DNA of 64,000 nt, taken from NCBI GenBank assembly GCA_016212665.1, contig JACREZ010000009.1:62001-126000 (forward strand), read 5' to 3'. The translations under genes were made by a program, and so were the position numbers. Positions 56,001 to 64,000 of this stretch are shown in pieces; within the stretch, counting starts at the first letter, position 1; each line of letters begins with the position of its first letter. This DNA comes from Ignavibacteriota bacterium. Its GTDB lineage: Bacteria > Bacteroidota > Ignavibacteria > UBA10030 > SZUA-254. The notes under the pieces are model-generated. The model ran no database searches. It saw nothing but the letters and a program-made list of their open reading frames with translations, and was not told the origin of the DNA.

Positions 56001-57333
56001 CGAGACGGTGAAGTGTAGGGGCGCGGTTAAGAATCACCGGGTGTCCATCAATAATTCTTTCAAGGATTTCATAGACATCCTGTGTTTTCTTTTCAACAAG
56101 TTTTTTCGCGCTCTTTACAGTCTTCACAAGTCCGCGTTCGATTAATTTCCGAATGATAAACGGCTTGAATAATTCGACTGCCATTTCTTTCGGGAGTCCG
56201 CATTCGTGCAACTTTAATTCGGGACCGACAACGATAACCGAACGGCCGGAATAGTCAACTCTCTTTCCGAGCAAGTTCTGGCGGAACCGTCCTTGTTTTC
56301 CCTTCAACATATCGGATAAGGATTTTAATGTATGATTGTTGTCGGAACGGACGGCATTGATGCGACGAGAATTATCAAACAACGCATCGACAGATTCCTG
56401 TAACATGCGCTTTTCGTTTCGGAGAATAACTTCCGGCGCTTTAATTTCAATCAATCGTCGGAGACGGTTATTTCGAATGATAACTCGCCTGTACAAATCA
56501 TTTAAATCGGATGTAGCAAAACGTCCACCTTCGAGCGGAACGAGCGGTCGCAATTCCGGCGGAATTACCGGAATTACATCCAACACCATCCATTCAGGTT
56601 TATTCGGATGCATTTCATCCTGATTACGAAATGCTTCGATAACGCGAAGTCGTTTGAGTGTTTCCATTTTTTTCTGTTGCGAAGTCTCCTCTTTGAGACT
56701 TTCTCTCAACTCAACACTCAACACATCCGGGTCAATTCGCCTTAATAGTTCTTTAATTGCTTCGCCGCCGATACGCGCGATGAATTTCTTCGGGTCATCG
56801 TTTTCTAATTCCTGATTTTTTTCCGGCAGTGAATCAATCACCTGGTAATACTGGTCTTCCGAAAGCAGGTTCATTTTTTGTAACCCGCTCACTCCCGGTT
56901 GAATGACGACATAGGATTCATAGTAAATAATTTTTTCTAAATCCTTATTCGTAATTCCGAGCATTGCGGCAATCTTGGATGGCAACGAGCGGAAATACCA
57001 GATATGAACAATCGGCACAGCCAGTCCGATATGTCCCATACGTTCACGGCGTACGTTCTTCTGCGTTACTTCGACACCGCAACGGTCACAGACGATGCCT
57101 TTGTAGCGGATGCGTTTATATTTTCCGCAATGACATTCCCAATCGCGCACCGGACCGAAAATTTTCTCACAGAACAATCCATCCTTTTCAGGACGAAATG
57201 AACGGTAGTTAATCGTTTCCGGTTTTGTAACTTCTCCGTGAGAACGCGACAAGATAAGGTCAGATGACGCAAGCGAAATCTTGATCTTAGTAAAATTCTT
57301 TTTCACAATCGGTTCGTTCTGAATAAACGACAT
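53047..57333 (-). CDS. rpoC: RNA polymerase subunit beta'
   Basis: 1428 residues. The N-terminal zinc site is [20 protein letters not shown] and the catalytic Mg site is [21 protein letters not shown] second Cys set is in [20 protein letters not shown]. The trigger loop region contains [20 protein letters not shown]. It begins 50 nt after rpoB and is followed by 87 nt before rpsL. The C-terminal tail is acidic and ends [12 protein letters not shown]. Confidence 0.99.
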   Translation of the reverse strand: MSFIQNEPIVKKNFTKIKISLASSDLILSRSHGEVTKPETINYRSFRPEKDGLFCEKIFGPVRDWECHCGKYKRIRYKGIVCDRCGVEVTQKNVRRERMGHIGLAVPIVHIWYFRSLPSKIAAMLGITNKDLEKIIYYESYVVIQPGVSGLQKMNLLSEDQYYQVIDSLPEKNQELENDDPKKFIARIGGEAIKELLRRIDPDVLSVELRESLKEETSQQKKMETLKRLRVIEAFRNQDEMHPNKPEWMVLDVIPVIPPELRPLVPLEGGRFATSDLNDLYRRVIIRNNRLRRLIEIKAPEVILRNEKRMLQESVDALFDNSRRINAVRSDNNHTLKSLSDMLKGKQGRFRQNLLGKRVDYSGRSVIVVGPELKLHECGLPKEMAVELFKPFIIRKLIERGLVKTVKSAKKLVEKKTQDVYEILERIIDGHPVILNRAPTLHRLGIQAFQPVLVEGRAIRIHPMVCTAFNADFDGDQMAVHVPLSYDAQLEARVLMLSSHNILSPSNGSPIVHPTQDQVLGCYYLTKSKPGDIGEGKTFSSPAEVNIAYNNGKVGLHARIKVRIEGKMVETTTGRIIFNRIVPLELGFINELLNKKRVITLVHEVFRKCGNYRTAAFLDDIKEIGFTYATKGGLSVSVSDVVIPKEKEEVVSKANADVNKVENQYMRGFITNGERYNKVIDIWTRATNRVAERLFDNIQHDRNGFNALYMMVDSGARGSKEQVRQLAGMRGLMAKPQKSMSGATGELIENPIIANFREGLSILEYFISTHGARKGLADTALKTADAGYLTRRLVDVSQDCIIAMNDCGTIRGVITSALKEGEDVKEPLAERILGRVSVHDVIDPITGNVLVKAGEEIDEENSTAISETSIESVEIRSVLTCEAPRGVCAKCYGRDLTNASLVEMGTAVGIIAAQSIGEPGTQLTLRTFHTGGTASLIAAQSQIVSKFDGKVKYEGIKALRQEDGEGKYIVIGRSGIINILDSDNRILTKYDVPYGSTMIAVDGANIKKGELIYEWDPYNAVIITEHAGVIKYQDLKDNVTYREEPDEQTGHIQKVVIDTRDRTLTPTIVINAEDGQKIGSYIIPTRSHIVVNDGEAIKAGTIIVKIPRDSGKTRDITGGLPRVTELFEARSPADPAVVSEIDGTIKFGVQKRGAREIIVTSVDGKDERHYLVPMGKHVLVQEHDVVRSGERLSDGSIDPHDILRIKGVSAVQEYLVNEIQEVYRMQGVKINDKHIEVIVRQMMQKVHILDPGDTHFLEDDYVDVHQVNIENNQLKDLVVVESKGDSKLKNGQAINKKKIREINMELKKKSKRVVEIREAEPTTTEPVLLGITSAALSTDSFVSAASFQETTKVLTDAAIEGKIDLLLGLKENVIMGHLIPAGTGLKKFKNLIVVPNAENPPISASDLLDLGTDDEYSSDPKLERVIIE

Positions 57334-57383
57334 ATCAGTTCTCCAAGTTTAAGCTAATAGTTTTTATTAATCGGGAATTCAAC

Positions 57384-60300
57384 TTATTCTACTTTTACAT
57401 CCAATCCCAAGCCCATCAATTCACGCACAAGTACGTTGAATGATTCAGGAACATTCGGCTCAGGGAGATTTTCACCTTTGACAATACACTCGTATAACTT
57501 CGCACGACCGGTGACGTCGTCGCTCTTCACAGTTAAAATTTCTTGCAGAACGTTCGCCGCGCCGTACGCTTCGAGCGCCCACACTTCCATTTCTCCAAAC
57601 CGCTGGCCGCCAAATTGGGCTTTTCCACCAAGAGGCTGTTGTGTAATTAACGAGTATGGTCCGATTGAGCGTGCATGGATTTTATCATCAACAAGGTGAG
57701 AAAGTTTCATCATATAAATGCAACCGACCGTTACTTGTTGGTCGAATGATTCGCCGGTTCTTCCATCATAAAGCGTAGTGCGTGAAGTTGTACTGAGACC
57801 CGCTTTGGTAAGTTCCGCTTGAACGTCTTCCATCGAAGCGCCATCAAAAATAGGTGAAGCGTAACGTATATTTAACTTCAATCCTGCCATACCTAAGGCA
57901 GTTTCAAATAACTGACCTAAGTTCATACGTGAAGGTACACCTAACGGATTAAGGACGATATCAACCGGGGTTCCATCAGCGAGGAATGGCATATCTTCCT
58001 GAGGAACAATTTTAGAAACTACGCCTTTGTTCCCGTGTCGCCCAGCCATTTTGTCACCGACTGAAACTTTTCGTTTCTTCGCGACATACACTTTTGCCAT
58101 TTGAACAATGCCGGAAGGTAATTCATCTCCAAGCATGATTTTCGTTTTTTCATGCTTGTAATAATCGCCCAGTTCGGTTACACGTCTCGAGTAATTATGA
58201 TACAACTTATGAACTAAACTTGATTTGTGTTTATCTTCAAACCAATCACTTTCAAAGTCGAGTTTATCAAGTTCTTCGATTGCTTCAAACGTATCTTTCT
58301 TTAATTGTACTCCTGCGCGGAACACTATGTCACCCGATGCATCTCGAATACCACTCGTTTTTTCTCCTTCAAGTAACAACCCGAGTTTTCGTGCAAACAA
58401 TGCATGAACTTCTTTCAGGTCTTTCTTCAACATTCTATCAAGATGTTCAACTTGACGCTTCTCTTCTTTTTTCGTATCAGAATCTTTTTTCTTTCGGCTG
58501 AAGAGTTTTGTTCCGATGACAACGCCCTTCATCCCGGGCGGCGCTTTCAACGAAGCATCTTTCACATCGCCTGCTTTTTCACCGAAGATTGCTTTGAGCA
58601 ATTTCTCTTCAGGCGATGATTCGGTTTCTCCCTTCGGAGTGATTTTTCCAATGAGAATGTCGCCTTCTTTTACTTCAGCACCGACACGGACAACACCATT
58701 TTCATCTAAGTCTTTTACTGCTTCTTCGCTTACGTTCGGGATTTCCGCAGTGAGTTCTTCTTCACCGCGCTTTGTATCTCGAACCTGCAATTCAAATTCT
58801 TCGATGTGAATGGAAGTAAAAATATCTTCCGATACAACTTTTTCGTTGAGGATGATAGCGTCTTCAAAGTTGTACCCGCGCCATGGCATGAATGCAACAA
58901 CAACATTACGTCCGAGAGCAAGTTCACCATCTTCCGTCGCACAACCATCGGCAAGAACATCCCCCTTCTTTACTTTTTGTCCAGGTCGAACAACTGCCTT
59001 TTGATTGATCGTCGTATCTTGATTCGTTCTAAAAAATTTAATAAGACGATACTCGACATGTTGCTTATCTTCAAACGATAAAATATTTTCTACGCTTGAT
59101 TCATCAACATTGTAATTCATGATAATACGGTTAGCATCAATAAATTCCACAACGCCATCTTTTTCTGCATAGATAATCGTTCGTGCATCCGATGCAACTT
59201 TCTTTTCCAATCCTGTTCCGACAATCGGAGTTTGTGGACGAATAAGCGGCACTGCTTGCCGTTGCATGTTTGAGCCCATCAATGCGCGGTTCGCATCATC
59301 ATGTTCAAGAAACGGAATTAACGCCGCCGCCGCACTCACAATTTGATTCGGTGCAACATCAATGTACTGGATCTCTTCAGGCTTTTTAATTAAATAATCG
59401 CTTTGGAAACGCGCGCTCAGTCTGTCATTGAGAAAATGACCGTGTTCATCAACAATTCTTCCTGCCTGAACAATGGAATGTTGGTCTTCTTTTTCCGCCG
59501 TCATAAATTCGATTTCGTCAGTCACTTTTTTATTTTTGACTTTTCGATAGGGCGTTTCAATAAATCCAAATTCATTCACGCGGGCATGAATACAGAGCGA
59601 TGAAATCAACCCGATATTCGGACCTTCAGGAGTTTCAATCGGGCAGAGTCGTCCGTAGTGTGTATAGTGAACGTCGCGAACTTCAAAGCCGGCGCGCTCA
59701 CGGGTCAACCCGCCAGGTCCGAGGGCGGACATACGGCGTTTGTGTGTAATTTCCGCAAGAGGATTTGTCTGGTCCATGAATTGCGATAACTGGTTCGTAC
59801 CAAAGAACGCGTTGATTACGCTGGTAATCGTTCGTGCGTTCACCAAATCCTGTGGCGTTATTTTTTCCTGGTCACGAACACTCAATCGTTCACGAATCGT
59901 ACGGGACATTCTCACCAAACCAATATTGAATTGTTGAGAAATTTGTTCTCCCACAGTTCGGACGCGACGATTTCCAAGATGGTCAATATCATCTACCGAT
60001 TTCTTGCCTTGCTGTAAAGCAAGCAAATAATTGATAATCGAAATAATATCTGCTTTAGTTAACGTCGTCGTGGTAACAGGAATATCCAACTGTAATTTCG
60101 CATTCATCCTGTAACGACCAACATCGCCGAGGTCATACCGCTTTTCATTGAAGAATAATCTATCAAGTAAATTCTTCGCGGTGTCAAGGTCAGGCGCATC
60201 ACCGGAGCGCAACTGTTGATAAATTGCATTCAACGCCTCTTCATCCGTACGCGCAGTATCTTTCTGGATTGTGTTAGCAATGACGGAATTTTCTCCCGTT

Positions 60301-61160
60301 CCCTCATGCTTGAAAAATTTTAATTTTTTGATGTTTGATTTTTTTGCCCGCTTTGCAAGGTCGTCATCGAAAATCGTATCCTTCGTAATAATGATTTCGC
60401 CGGTCTTTTTATCAACGACATCGCTACTCACGACGCGATTAAAATACTCGCTTAAGTCTGCTTTTTGTGCATCCACTTCTTCAATTAAATTGAAGAGCAT
60501 TAAAATTTCATCATCAGAAGAATATCCAAGAGCGCGGAGTAACGTTGTCACAGGGAATTTCTTTTTCCGGTCAATATACACGTACATAACATTGCTGATG
60601 TCCGTGGCAAACTCGACCCATGAACCGCGCATCGGAATAATTCGGGCTGTGTAGATGGACATTCCATTGGGATGGATTGTTTCATCAAAAAATACTCCGG
60701 GTGAACGATGCAACTGACTCACGACAACGCGCTCTGCACCGTTGATAATAAACGTTCCGCGATTTGTCATGGCAGGAAGATTGCCAAGATAAACCACTTC
60801 CTCGACAGTCTCAACCCAACTGTTTCCGTCATCGCTTTTTGTTGAAAGACGAAGTTTCGCTTTCAACGGAACGGCGAAAGTTAATCCACGTTCCTGGCAT
60901 TCGATAACGGTGTATTTCGGTTTTTCAACGTAGTACTCGACATACTCCAAAATGTAATTTTCCCGCGCGTCCATAATAGGAAAATTCATTTTGAAACACT
61001 GTTCAAGTCCCTGAATCTTTCGTTTATTTGCGGGGACGGTTGCTTGGAGGAATTGTTCCCACGAATCAAGTTGGACGTTTAACAAATCCGGTGTAATAAC
61101 TACTTCCGGAATTTTTCCAAACGAGATTCTACGGCTCGCTACGTTTGATTGAGTTTTCAC
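57384..61160 (-). CDS. rpoB: RNA polymerase subunit beta
   Basis: 1258 residues. The start is GTG, with AAGGAG 8 nt upstream; an ATG in between is out of frame. The rifampicin region reads GTNQLSQFMDQTNPLAEITH followed by KRRMSALGPGGLTRERAGFE, with no classic resistance change visible. The C-terminal part has KMAGRHGNKGVVSKIVPQED and GGKAQFGGQRFGEMEVWALE. It is shorter than E. coli beta (1342), lacking some lineage inserts. Confidence 0.99.
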   Translation of the reverse strand: MKTQSNVASRRISFGKIPEVVITPDLLNVQLDSWEQFLQATVPANKRKIQGLEQCFKMNFPIMDARENYILEYVEYYVEKPKYTVIECQERGLTFAVPLKAKLRLSTKSDDGNSWVETVEEVVYLGNLPAMTNRGTFIINGAERVVVSQLHRSPGVFFDETIHPNGMSIYTARIIPMRGSWVEFATDISNVMYVYIDRKKKFPVTTLLRALGYSSDDEILMLFNLIEEVDAQKADLSEYFNRVVSSDVVDKKTGEIIITKDTIFDDDLAKRAKKSNIKKLKFFKHEGTGENSVIANTIQKDTARTDEEALNAIYQQLRSGDAPDLDTAKNLLDRLFFNEKRYDLGDVGRYRMNAKLQLDIPVTTTTLTKADIISIINYLLALQQGKKSVDDIDHLGNRRVRTVGEQISQQFNIGLVRMSRTIRERLSVRDQEKITPQDLVNARTITSVINAFFGTNQLSQFMDQTNPLAEITHKRRMSALGPGGLTRERAGFEVRDVHYTHYGRLCPIETPEGPNIGLISSLCIHARVNEFGFIETPYRKVKNKKVTDEIEFMTAEKEDQHSIVQAGRIVDEHGHFLNDRLSARFQSDYLIKKPEEIQYIDVAPNQIVSAAAALIPFLEHDDANRALMGSNMQRQAVPLIRPQTPIVGTGLEKKVASDARTIIYAEKDGVVEFIDANRIIMNYNVDESSVENILSFEDKQHVEYRLIKFFRTNQDTTINQKAVVRPGQKVKKGDVLADGCATEDGELALGRNVVVAFMPWRGYNFEDAIILNEKVVSEDIFTSIHIEEFELQVRDTKRGEEELTAEIPNVSEEAVKDLDENGVVRVGAEVKEGDILIGKITPKGETESSPEEKLLKAIFGEKAGDVKDASLKAPPGMKGVVIGTKLFSRKKKDSDTKKEEKRQVEHLDRMLKKDLKEVHALFARKLGLLLEGEKTSGIRDASGDIVFRAGVQLKKDTFEAIEELDKLDFESDWFEDKHKSSLVHKLYHNYSRRVTELGDYYKHEKTKIMLGDELPSGIVQMAKVYVAKKRKVSVGDKMAGRHGNKGVVSKIVPQEDMPFLADGTPVDIVLNPLGVPSRMNLGQLFETALGMAGLKLNIRYASPIFDGASMEDVQAELTKAGLSTTSRTTLYDGRTGESFDQQVTVGCIYMMKLSHLVDDKIHARSIGPYSLITQQPLGGKAQFGGQRFGEMEVWALEAYGAANVLQEILTVKSDDVTGRAKLYECIVKGENLPEPNVPESFNVLVRELMGLGLDVKVE

Positions 61161-61256
61161 TCTTCATTCTCCTTGGATTATTGCTATGAGATTGTGCGTT
61201 GTCTGACAAAAAGTCAAAAAAAAATATGATTTACTTCTTCAAAATTCTTCACTCAA

Positions 61257-61299
61257 TAAGAAAAGCAAACCGATAACCTGCTCAGAGAGAGGTTATCGG
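61257..61299 (-). terminator. attenuator hairpin between rplL and rpoB
   Basis: CCGATAACCT (61270-61279) and AGGTTATCGG (61290-61299) form a perfect 10-bp stem with a 10-nt loop. On the minus strand it is followed by TTTGCTTTTCTT. It sits 60 nt after the rplL stop and about 100 nt before rpoB. Partial termination here would set more L7/L12 than polymerase, as known in E. coli. The remainder of the gap holds TTGACT, a possible -35, without a good -10. Confidence 0.7.
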
Positions 61300-61358
61300 C
61301 TATACTTTTTTATCGAAAATATGTATTTTCGTATCCTATTGAGCAGAGTTACCGTTCG

Positions 61359-61742
61359 TTACTTCAGTTCGACTGTTGCGCCGGCTTCTTCAAGTTCTTT
61401 TTTGAGCTTTTCTGCTTCGTCCTTATTGATGCTTTCTTTCACCGGTTTTGGTGCACCATCAACGAGGTCTTTTGCTTCTTTCAAGCCGAGTCCGGTAGCG
61501 GCACGTACAACTTTAATCACATTGATTTTTTGTGCGCCTGCTTCTTTAAGAACAACGGTAAATTCGGTCTTCTCTTCTGCTGCCGGTGCTGCTGCTGCTG
61601 CGCCGGGCATCGCGCCTGCCATCATCATTGGGGCTGCGGCGGTTACTCCGAATTTATCTTCTAACGCTTTCTTTAATTCAGATGCTTCGAGTAATGTAAG
61701 CTTCTCAATTTTTTCGACTAATTCTTGAACTATAGGTGACAT
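61359..61742 (-). CDS. rplL: 50S ribosomal protein L7/L12
   Basis: 127 residues. The N-terminal dimerisation part, an Ala/Gly-rich hinge ([18 protein letters not shown]) and the C-terminal factor-binding domain ([20 protein letters not shown]) are all clear. Four or more copies recruit translation GTPases. It is the most expressed ribosomal protein stoichiometrically. Confidence 0.98.
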   Translation of the reverse strand: MSPIVQELVEKIEKLTLLEASELKKALEDKFGVTAAAPMMMAGAMPGAAAAAPAAEEKTEFTVVLKEAGAQKINVIKVVRAATGLGLKEAKDLVDGAPKPVKESINKDEAEKLKKELEEAGATVELK

Positions 61743-61785
61743 TTCAATTTTCCTTCTTCTTTAATAGTGAATAAATAACAATAAA

Positions 61786-62307
61786 TTACGCGGCTTTCTT
61801 CTTCTCGATTTCGCCGATGACACTCGCCAAATCGCGCATGACTGCAGAGATTGCTCCTGCGAGTCCTGCCATAGGCGATTGGATACCACCGATAATTCCT
61901 GCAATGAGTTCATTGCGTGACGGAAGTTTCGAGAGTGCGTCCAACTGACTGCCATCAAATACTTGCTTGTCGAGAACACAGACTTTCGCCTGAAGTTTGC
62001 CGTGCTTTTCATTGAATTTTTTAATGACCCTTGCAGGTGCCGTGGGATCTTCATACCCGAAGGCAATACCGGTTGGTCCGACAAGTTTTTCATAAACGTT
62101 GTCGTACCCTGTAACTCGTTCGAGCGCTTTCTTGATTAACGTATTTTTGGCAACTCGATAGCCACAACCAGCCTTACGGAATTCGCGACGCAGTTCTGTT
62201 ACTTGCTCTACGGTGATTCCTGAGAAATCAGTAAAGTATAACCCTTGCGCCTTCGAGATCTCTTGCTCTACTTCTGCAATGATCTGGTCTTTTTCAGATT
62301 TTTTCAT
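61786..62307 (-). CDS. rplJ: 50S ribosomal protein L10
   Basis: 173 residues. ITVEQVTELRREFRKAGCGY and VAKNTLIKKALERV are diagnostic; the C-terminal helix binds L7/L12 dimers. It follows rplA after a 96-nt gap. Confidence 0.97.
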   Translation of the reverse strand: MKKSEKDQIIAEVEQEISKAQGLYFTDFSGITVEQVTELRREFRKAGCGYRVAKNTLIKKALERVTGYDNVYEKLVGPTGIAFGYEDPTAPARVIKKFNEKHGKLQAKVCVLDKQVFDGSQLDALSKLPSRNELIAGIIGGIQSPMAGLAGAISAVMRDLASVIGEIEKKKAA

Positions 62308-62403
62308 CTTGACCTTTCATTAACAATTGCCCACTGAGAAGCTCCCCCCGAACATTCGGGAGAACAGCGAGCGTGAATTAATGTATGTGCGTAATAGACA
62401 CTC
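62308..62403 (-). promoter_or_regulatory. rplJ leader region (possible L10-binding site)
   Basis: This 96-nt gap is the largest between nusG and rplL and lies where the L10(L12)4-binding leader is found in many bacteria. It contains a hairpin of CTCCCGAA and TTCGGGGGGAG. The kink-turn itself was not verified. Call rests mainly on position. Confidence 0.35.
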
Positions 62404-63096
62404 TTAATGAACAACTGCCGCCTTGTCAATCATGACACTCGGACCCATTGTCGTTGATAATGCAATACTCTTGATGTATTGACCTTTTGCTGAGGACGGT
62501 TTCACGCGTGCAACCGTACCGAGAAATGCGTTGATGTTATCAACTAATTTTTCTTTTTCGAAGTTTGCTTTCCCGACAGTCGCGTGAAGAATACCGGCTT
62601 TGTCAACACGGAATTCAATCTTTCCTGCCTTCACTTCTTTCACAGTCTTTCCGATTTCGGTTGTGACTGTTCCGCTCTTCGGATTGGGCATCAATCCGCG
62701 TGGACCTAACACTTTACCTAACTTACCGAGTTCTCCCATAACATCGGGCGTTGCAATAATAACATCAACATCTGCCCATCCTGCTTTAATTTTATCCAAA
62801 TAATCCTGGAAACCAGCATGGTCTGCACCGGCGGCTTTTGCCTCTTCATCTTTTGGCGGCTTGGCAATAACCAATACACGAACTTCTTTTCCGATTCCAT
62901 GGGGCAATGAAACTGTTCCGCGAACCGCCTGGTCTGCTTTCTTCGGGTCAACGCCAAGTCGAACAGCGATGTCAACCGATTCAATAAACTTTGCAGTTGC
63001 GGTTTCTTTTACTTTTTGAACAGCCTTTTCAACAGTTAACAATTCGGTAGCATTAACTTTCGTTGCTGTTGCTTTATATCGTTTACTTCTTTTCAT
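62404..63096 (-). CDS. rplA: 50S ribosomal protein L1
   Basis: 230 residues. [40 protein letters not shown] and [16 protein letters not shown] are diagnostic. L1 forms the mobile stalk at the E site and often represses rplK-rplA. Confidence 0.98.
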   Translation of the reverse strand: MKRSKRYKATATKVNATELLTVEKAVQKVKETATAKFIESVDIAVRLGVDPKKADQAVRGTVSLPHGIGKEVRVLVIAKPPKDEEAKAAGADHAGFQDYLDKIKAGWADVDVIIATPDVMGELGKLGKVLGPRGLMPNPKSGTVTTEIGKTVKEVKAGKIEFRVDKAGILHATVGKANFEKEKLVDNINAFLGTVARVKPSSAKGQYIKSIALSTTMGPSVMIDKAAVVH

Positions 63097-63124
63097 TGAT
63101 AATACTCACTTCAAACTTAGTTTA

Positions 63125-63550
63125 CTATAATTCATCAACGGTAATACCCATACTTCGGGCAGTACCTGCAATCATTTTCATTGCGGCATCAATATCGTTT
63201 GCATTTAAATCGGGCATTTTCATTTGAGCAATTTCACGAACCTGTGCCTTCGATACTCTTCCGACCTTATTTCTATTGGGTTCTCCAGAACCTTTCTCTA
63301 CCTTTGCTGCTTTTGTAAGAAGTACTGCCGCAGGAGGAGTTTTGGTAATAAAGGTGAAAGATTTATCTGAAAAAACAGTAATGACAACAGGAATAATTAA
63401 CCCCTGCTGTCCTTGTGTTCGTGCATTGAATTGCTTACAAAATTCCATGATGTTCACGCCCTTCTGTCCAAGAGCAGGACCAACAGGCGGCGCGGGATTT
63501 GCCGCTCCGGCGGGAATTTGAAGTTTAATATATCCGGTTATTTTCTTCAT
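63125..63550 (-). CDS. rplK: 50S ribosomal protein L11
   Basis: 141 residues. [20 protein letters not shown] and [20 protein letters not shown] are diagnostic. The C-terminal domain binds the GTPase-associated rRNA. It begins 20 nt after nusG. Confidence 0.98.
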   Translation of the reverse strand: MKKITGYIKLQIPAGAANPAPPVGPALGQKGVNIMEFCKQFNARTQGQQGLIIPVVITVFSDKSFTFITKTPPAAVLLTKAAKVEKGSGEPNRNKVGRVSKAQVREIAQMKMPDLNANDIDAAMKMIAGTARSMGITVDEL

Positions 63551-63570
63551 AGTTGATTTCGCTTTCTAAA

Positions 63571-64000
63571 TTACTTCTCTGCTTCTACCTGACTAAAGTC
63601 AAGTTCGATGGGAGTTTTGCGACCGAAAATACTCACCATCACTTTCAATTTCATTTTATCTTCATGAACTTCCTGAACAACACCACTGAAGTTGTTGAAC
63701 GGTCCATCAATAACCTTTACGGGGTCGCCTAACATAAACGGAGTGGAAAGCACTTCCACGTCTTTCCGTTCTTCAATTTTTCCAATGAGTCGCTTTACTT
63801 CCTCAAACTGTAACGGCTGAGGTTCACTCCGTGTACCTTCTCCCCGATTTCCAATAAACCCTAACACTGAAGGAGTTTCAAGAATAAAGTGTTTCGATTC
63901 TTTATCTAAGATTGCTTCGATTAAAATATAACCGGGGAAAAACGTGCGAACACGGCTTTTTTTCTTTTTATCTTTTACTTCAACAATTTTCTCGGATGGT
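63571..64000 (-). CDS. nusG: transcription antitermination factor NusG, truncated by window end
   Basis: The frame continues to the window edge, so the N-terminus is missing. Visible are a Lys-rich stretch (VKDKKKKSRVRTFFPGYILI), then TPSVLGFIGNRGEG and the KOW domain (PFMLGDPVKVIDGPFNNFSG, VMVSIFGRKTPIELDF). The insert KDKKKKSR before FFPGY is typical of this phylum. NusG couples RNA polymerase to the ribosome through S10, which is encoded in the same cluster. Confidence 0.97.
   Translation of the reverse strand, partial: PSEKIVEVKDKKKKSRVRTFFPGYILIEAILDKESKHFILETPSVLGFIGNRGEGTRSEPQPLQFEEVKRLIGKIEERKDVEVLSTPFMLGDPVKVIDGPFNNFSGVVQEVHEDKMKLKVMVSIFGRKTPIELDFSQVEAEK

Noticed and set aside
33833-64000. 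many plus-strand ORFs opposite the ribosomal and rpo genes
   Set aside because: They are shadows of strongly conserved minus-strand genes and have no recognisable products.

Overview
The window looks like a chromosomal segment from the Bacteroidota/Chlorobiota/Ignavibacteriota side of the FCB group. The evidence is a surface protein ending in a type IX secretion (T9SS) type A sorting domain (31865-33064), a separate GlnRS next to GluRS, two secreted M28 peptidases, AT-rich intergenic DNA filled with degenerate short-period repeats, and the ribosomal protein gene order. I cannot assign a genus. Most genes lie on the minus strand; the exceptions are a RhuM-family gene (8492-9499) and the block 29564-33745.

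Layout. 1-6.0 kb: phoH with a tiny upstream ORF and promoter, then a four-gene minus-strand operon (4-TM membrane protein, lipoprotein, TPR/TlpA-like thioredoxin protein, OmpA-like protein) that looks like an undescribed cell-envelope module and ends in a clear terminator. 6.0-9.5 kb: a coiled-coil plus FN3 protein with a 21-bp tandem repeat array just upstream of it, a LuxR-type response regulator, and a RhuM-family gene. 9.5-15.6 kb: housekeeping genes (M28 peptidase, nucleotidyltransferase-like protein, nadA, GT9 glycosyltransferase, deoxynucleoside kinase, folK, folB). 15.6-17.7 kb: an AT-rich accessory pair, a DUF3226 (TOPRIM-like) protein and an AAA15/21-type ATPase, next to an orphan antitoxin-like gene. 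This pair resembles the OLD/PARIS/AbiL kind of two-component phage-defence system. 17.7-29 kb: glnS, gltX, tRNA-Ser, a phospholipase D-family protein, htrA, recO, mtnA, a PfkB-family kinase and a second M28 peptidase. 29.2-33.8 kb: a second 21-bp repeat array followed by a protein of similar size and layout to the first array-linked gene, then SPFH/stomatin plus NfeD, the T9SS cargo protein and a glycine-zipper protein.

33.8-64.0 kb is one uninterrupted minus-strand transcription and translation cluster of about 30 kb: nusG (cut by the window end), rplK-rplA-rplJ-rplL-rpoB-rpoC-rpsL-rpsG-fusA-tuf-rpsJ and the whole S10, spc and alpha gene sets, ending after rplQ at a strong terminator. A tRNA-Gln(UUG) gene sits inside the spc section between rplR and rpsE, and a 10-bp hairpin in the rplL-rpoB gap looks like an attenuator.

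The most interesting signals are: (1) two 21-bp repeat arrays, 22 kb apart, each immediately 5' of a gene for a roughly 210-residue helix-plus-beta-sandwich protein and sharing the core TTCGGAAA; (2) the AAA ATPase/DUF3226 pair; (3) the four-gene envelope operon; (4) intergenic filler repeats that abut several stop codons, with the same type of sequence placed in frame inside gltX; (5) the tRNA gene embedded in the ribosomal protein operon. All functional statements come from reading the sequence and recalling families. No database search was run.
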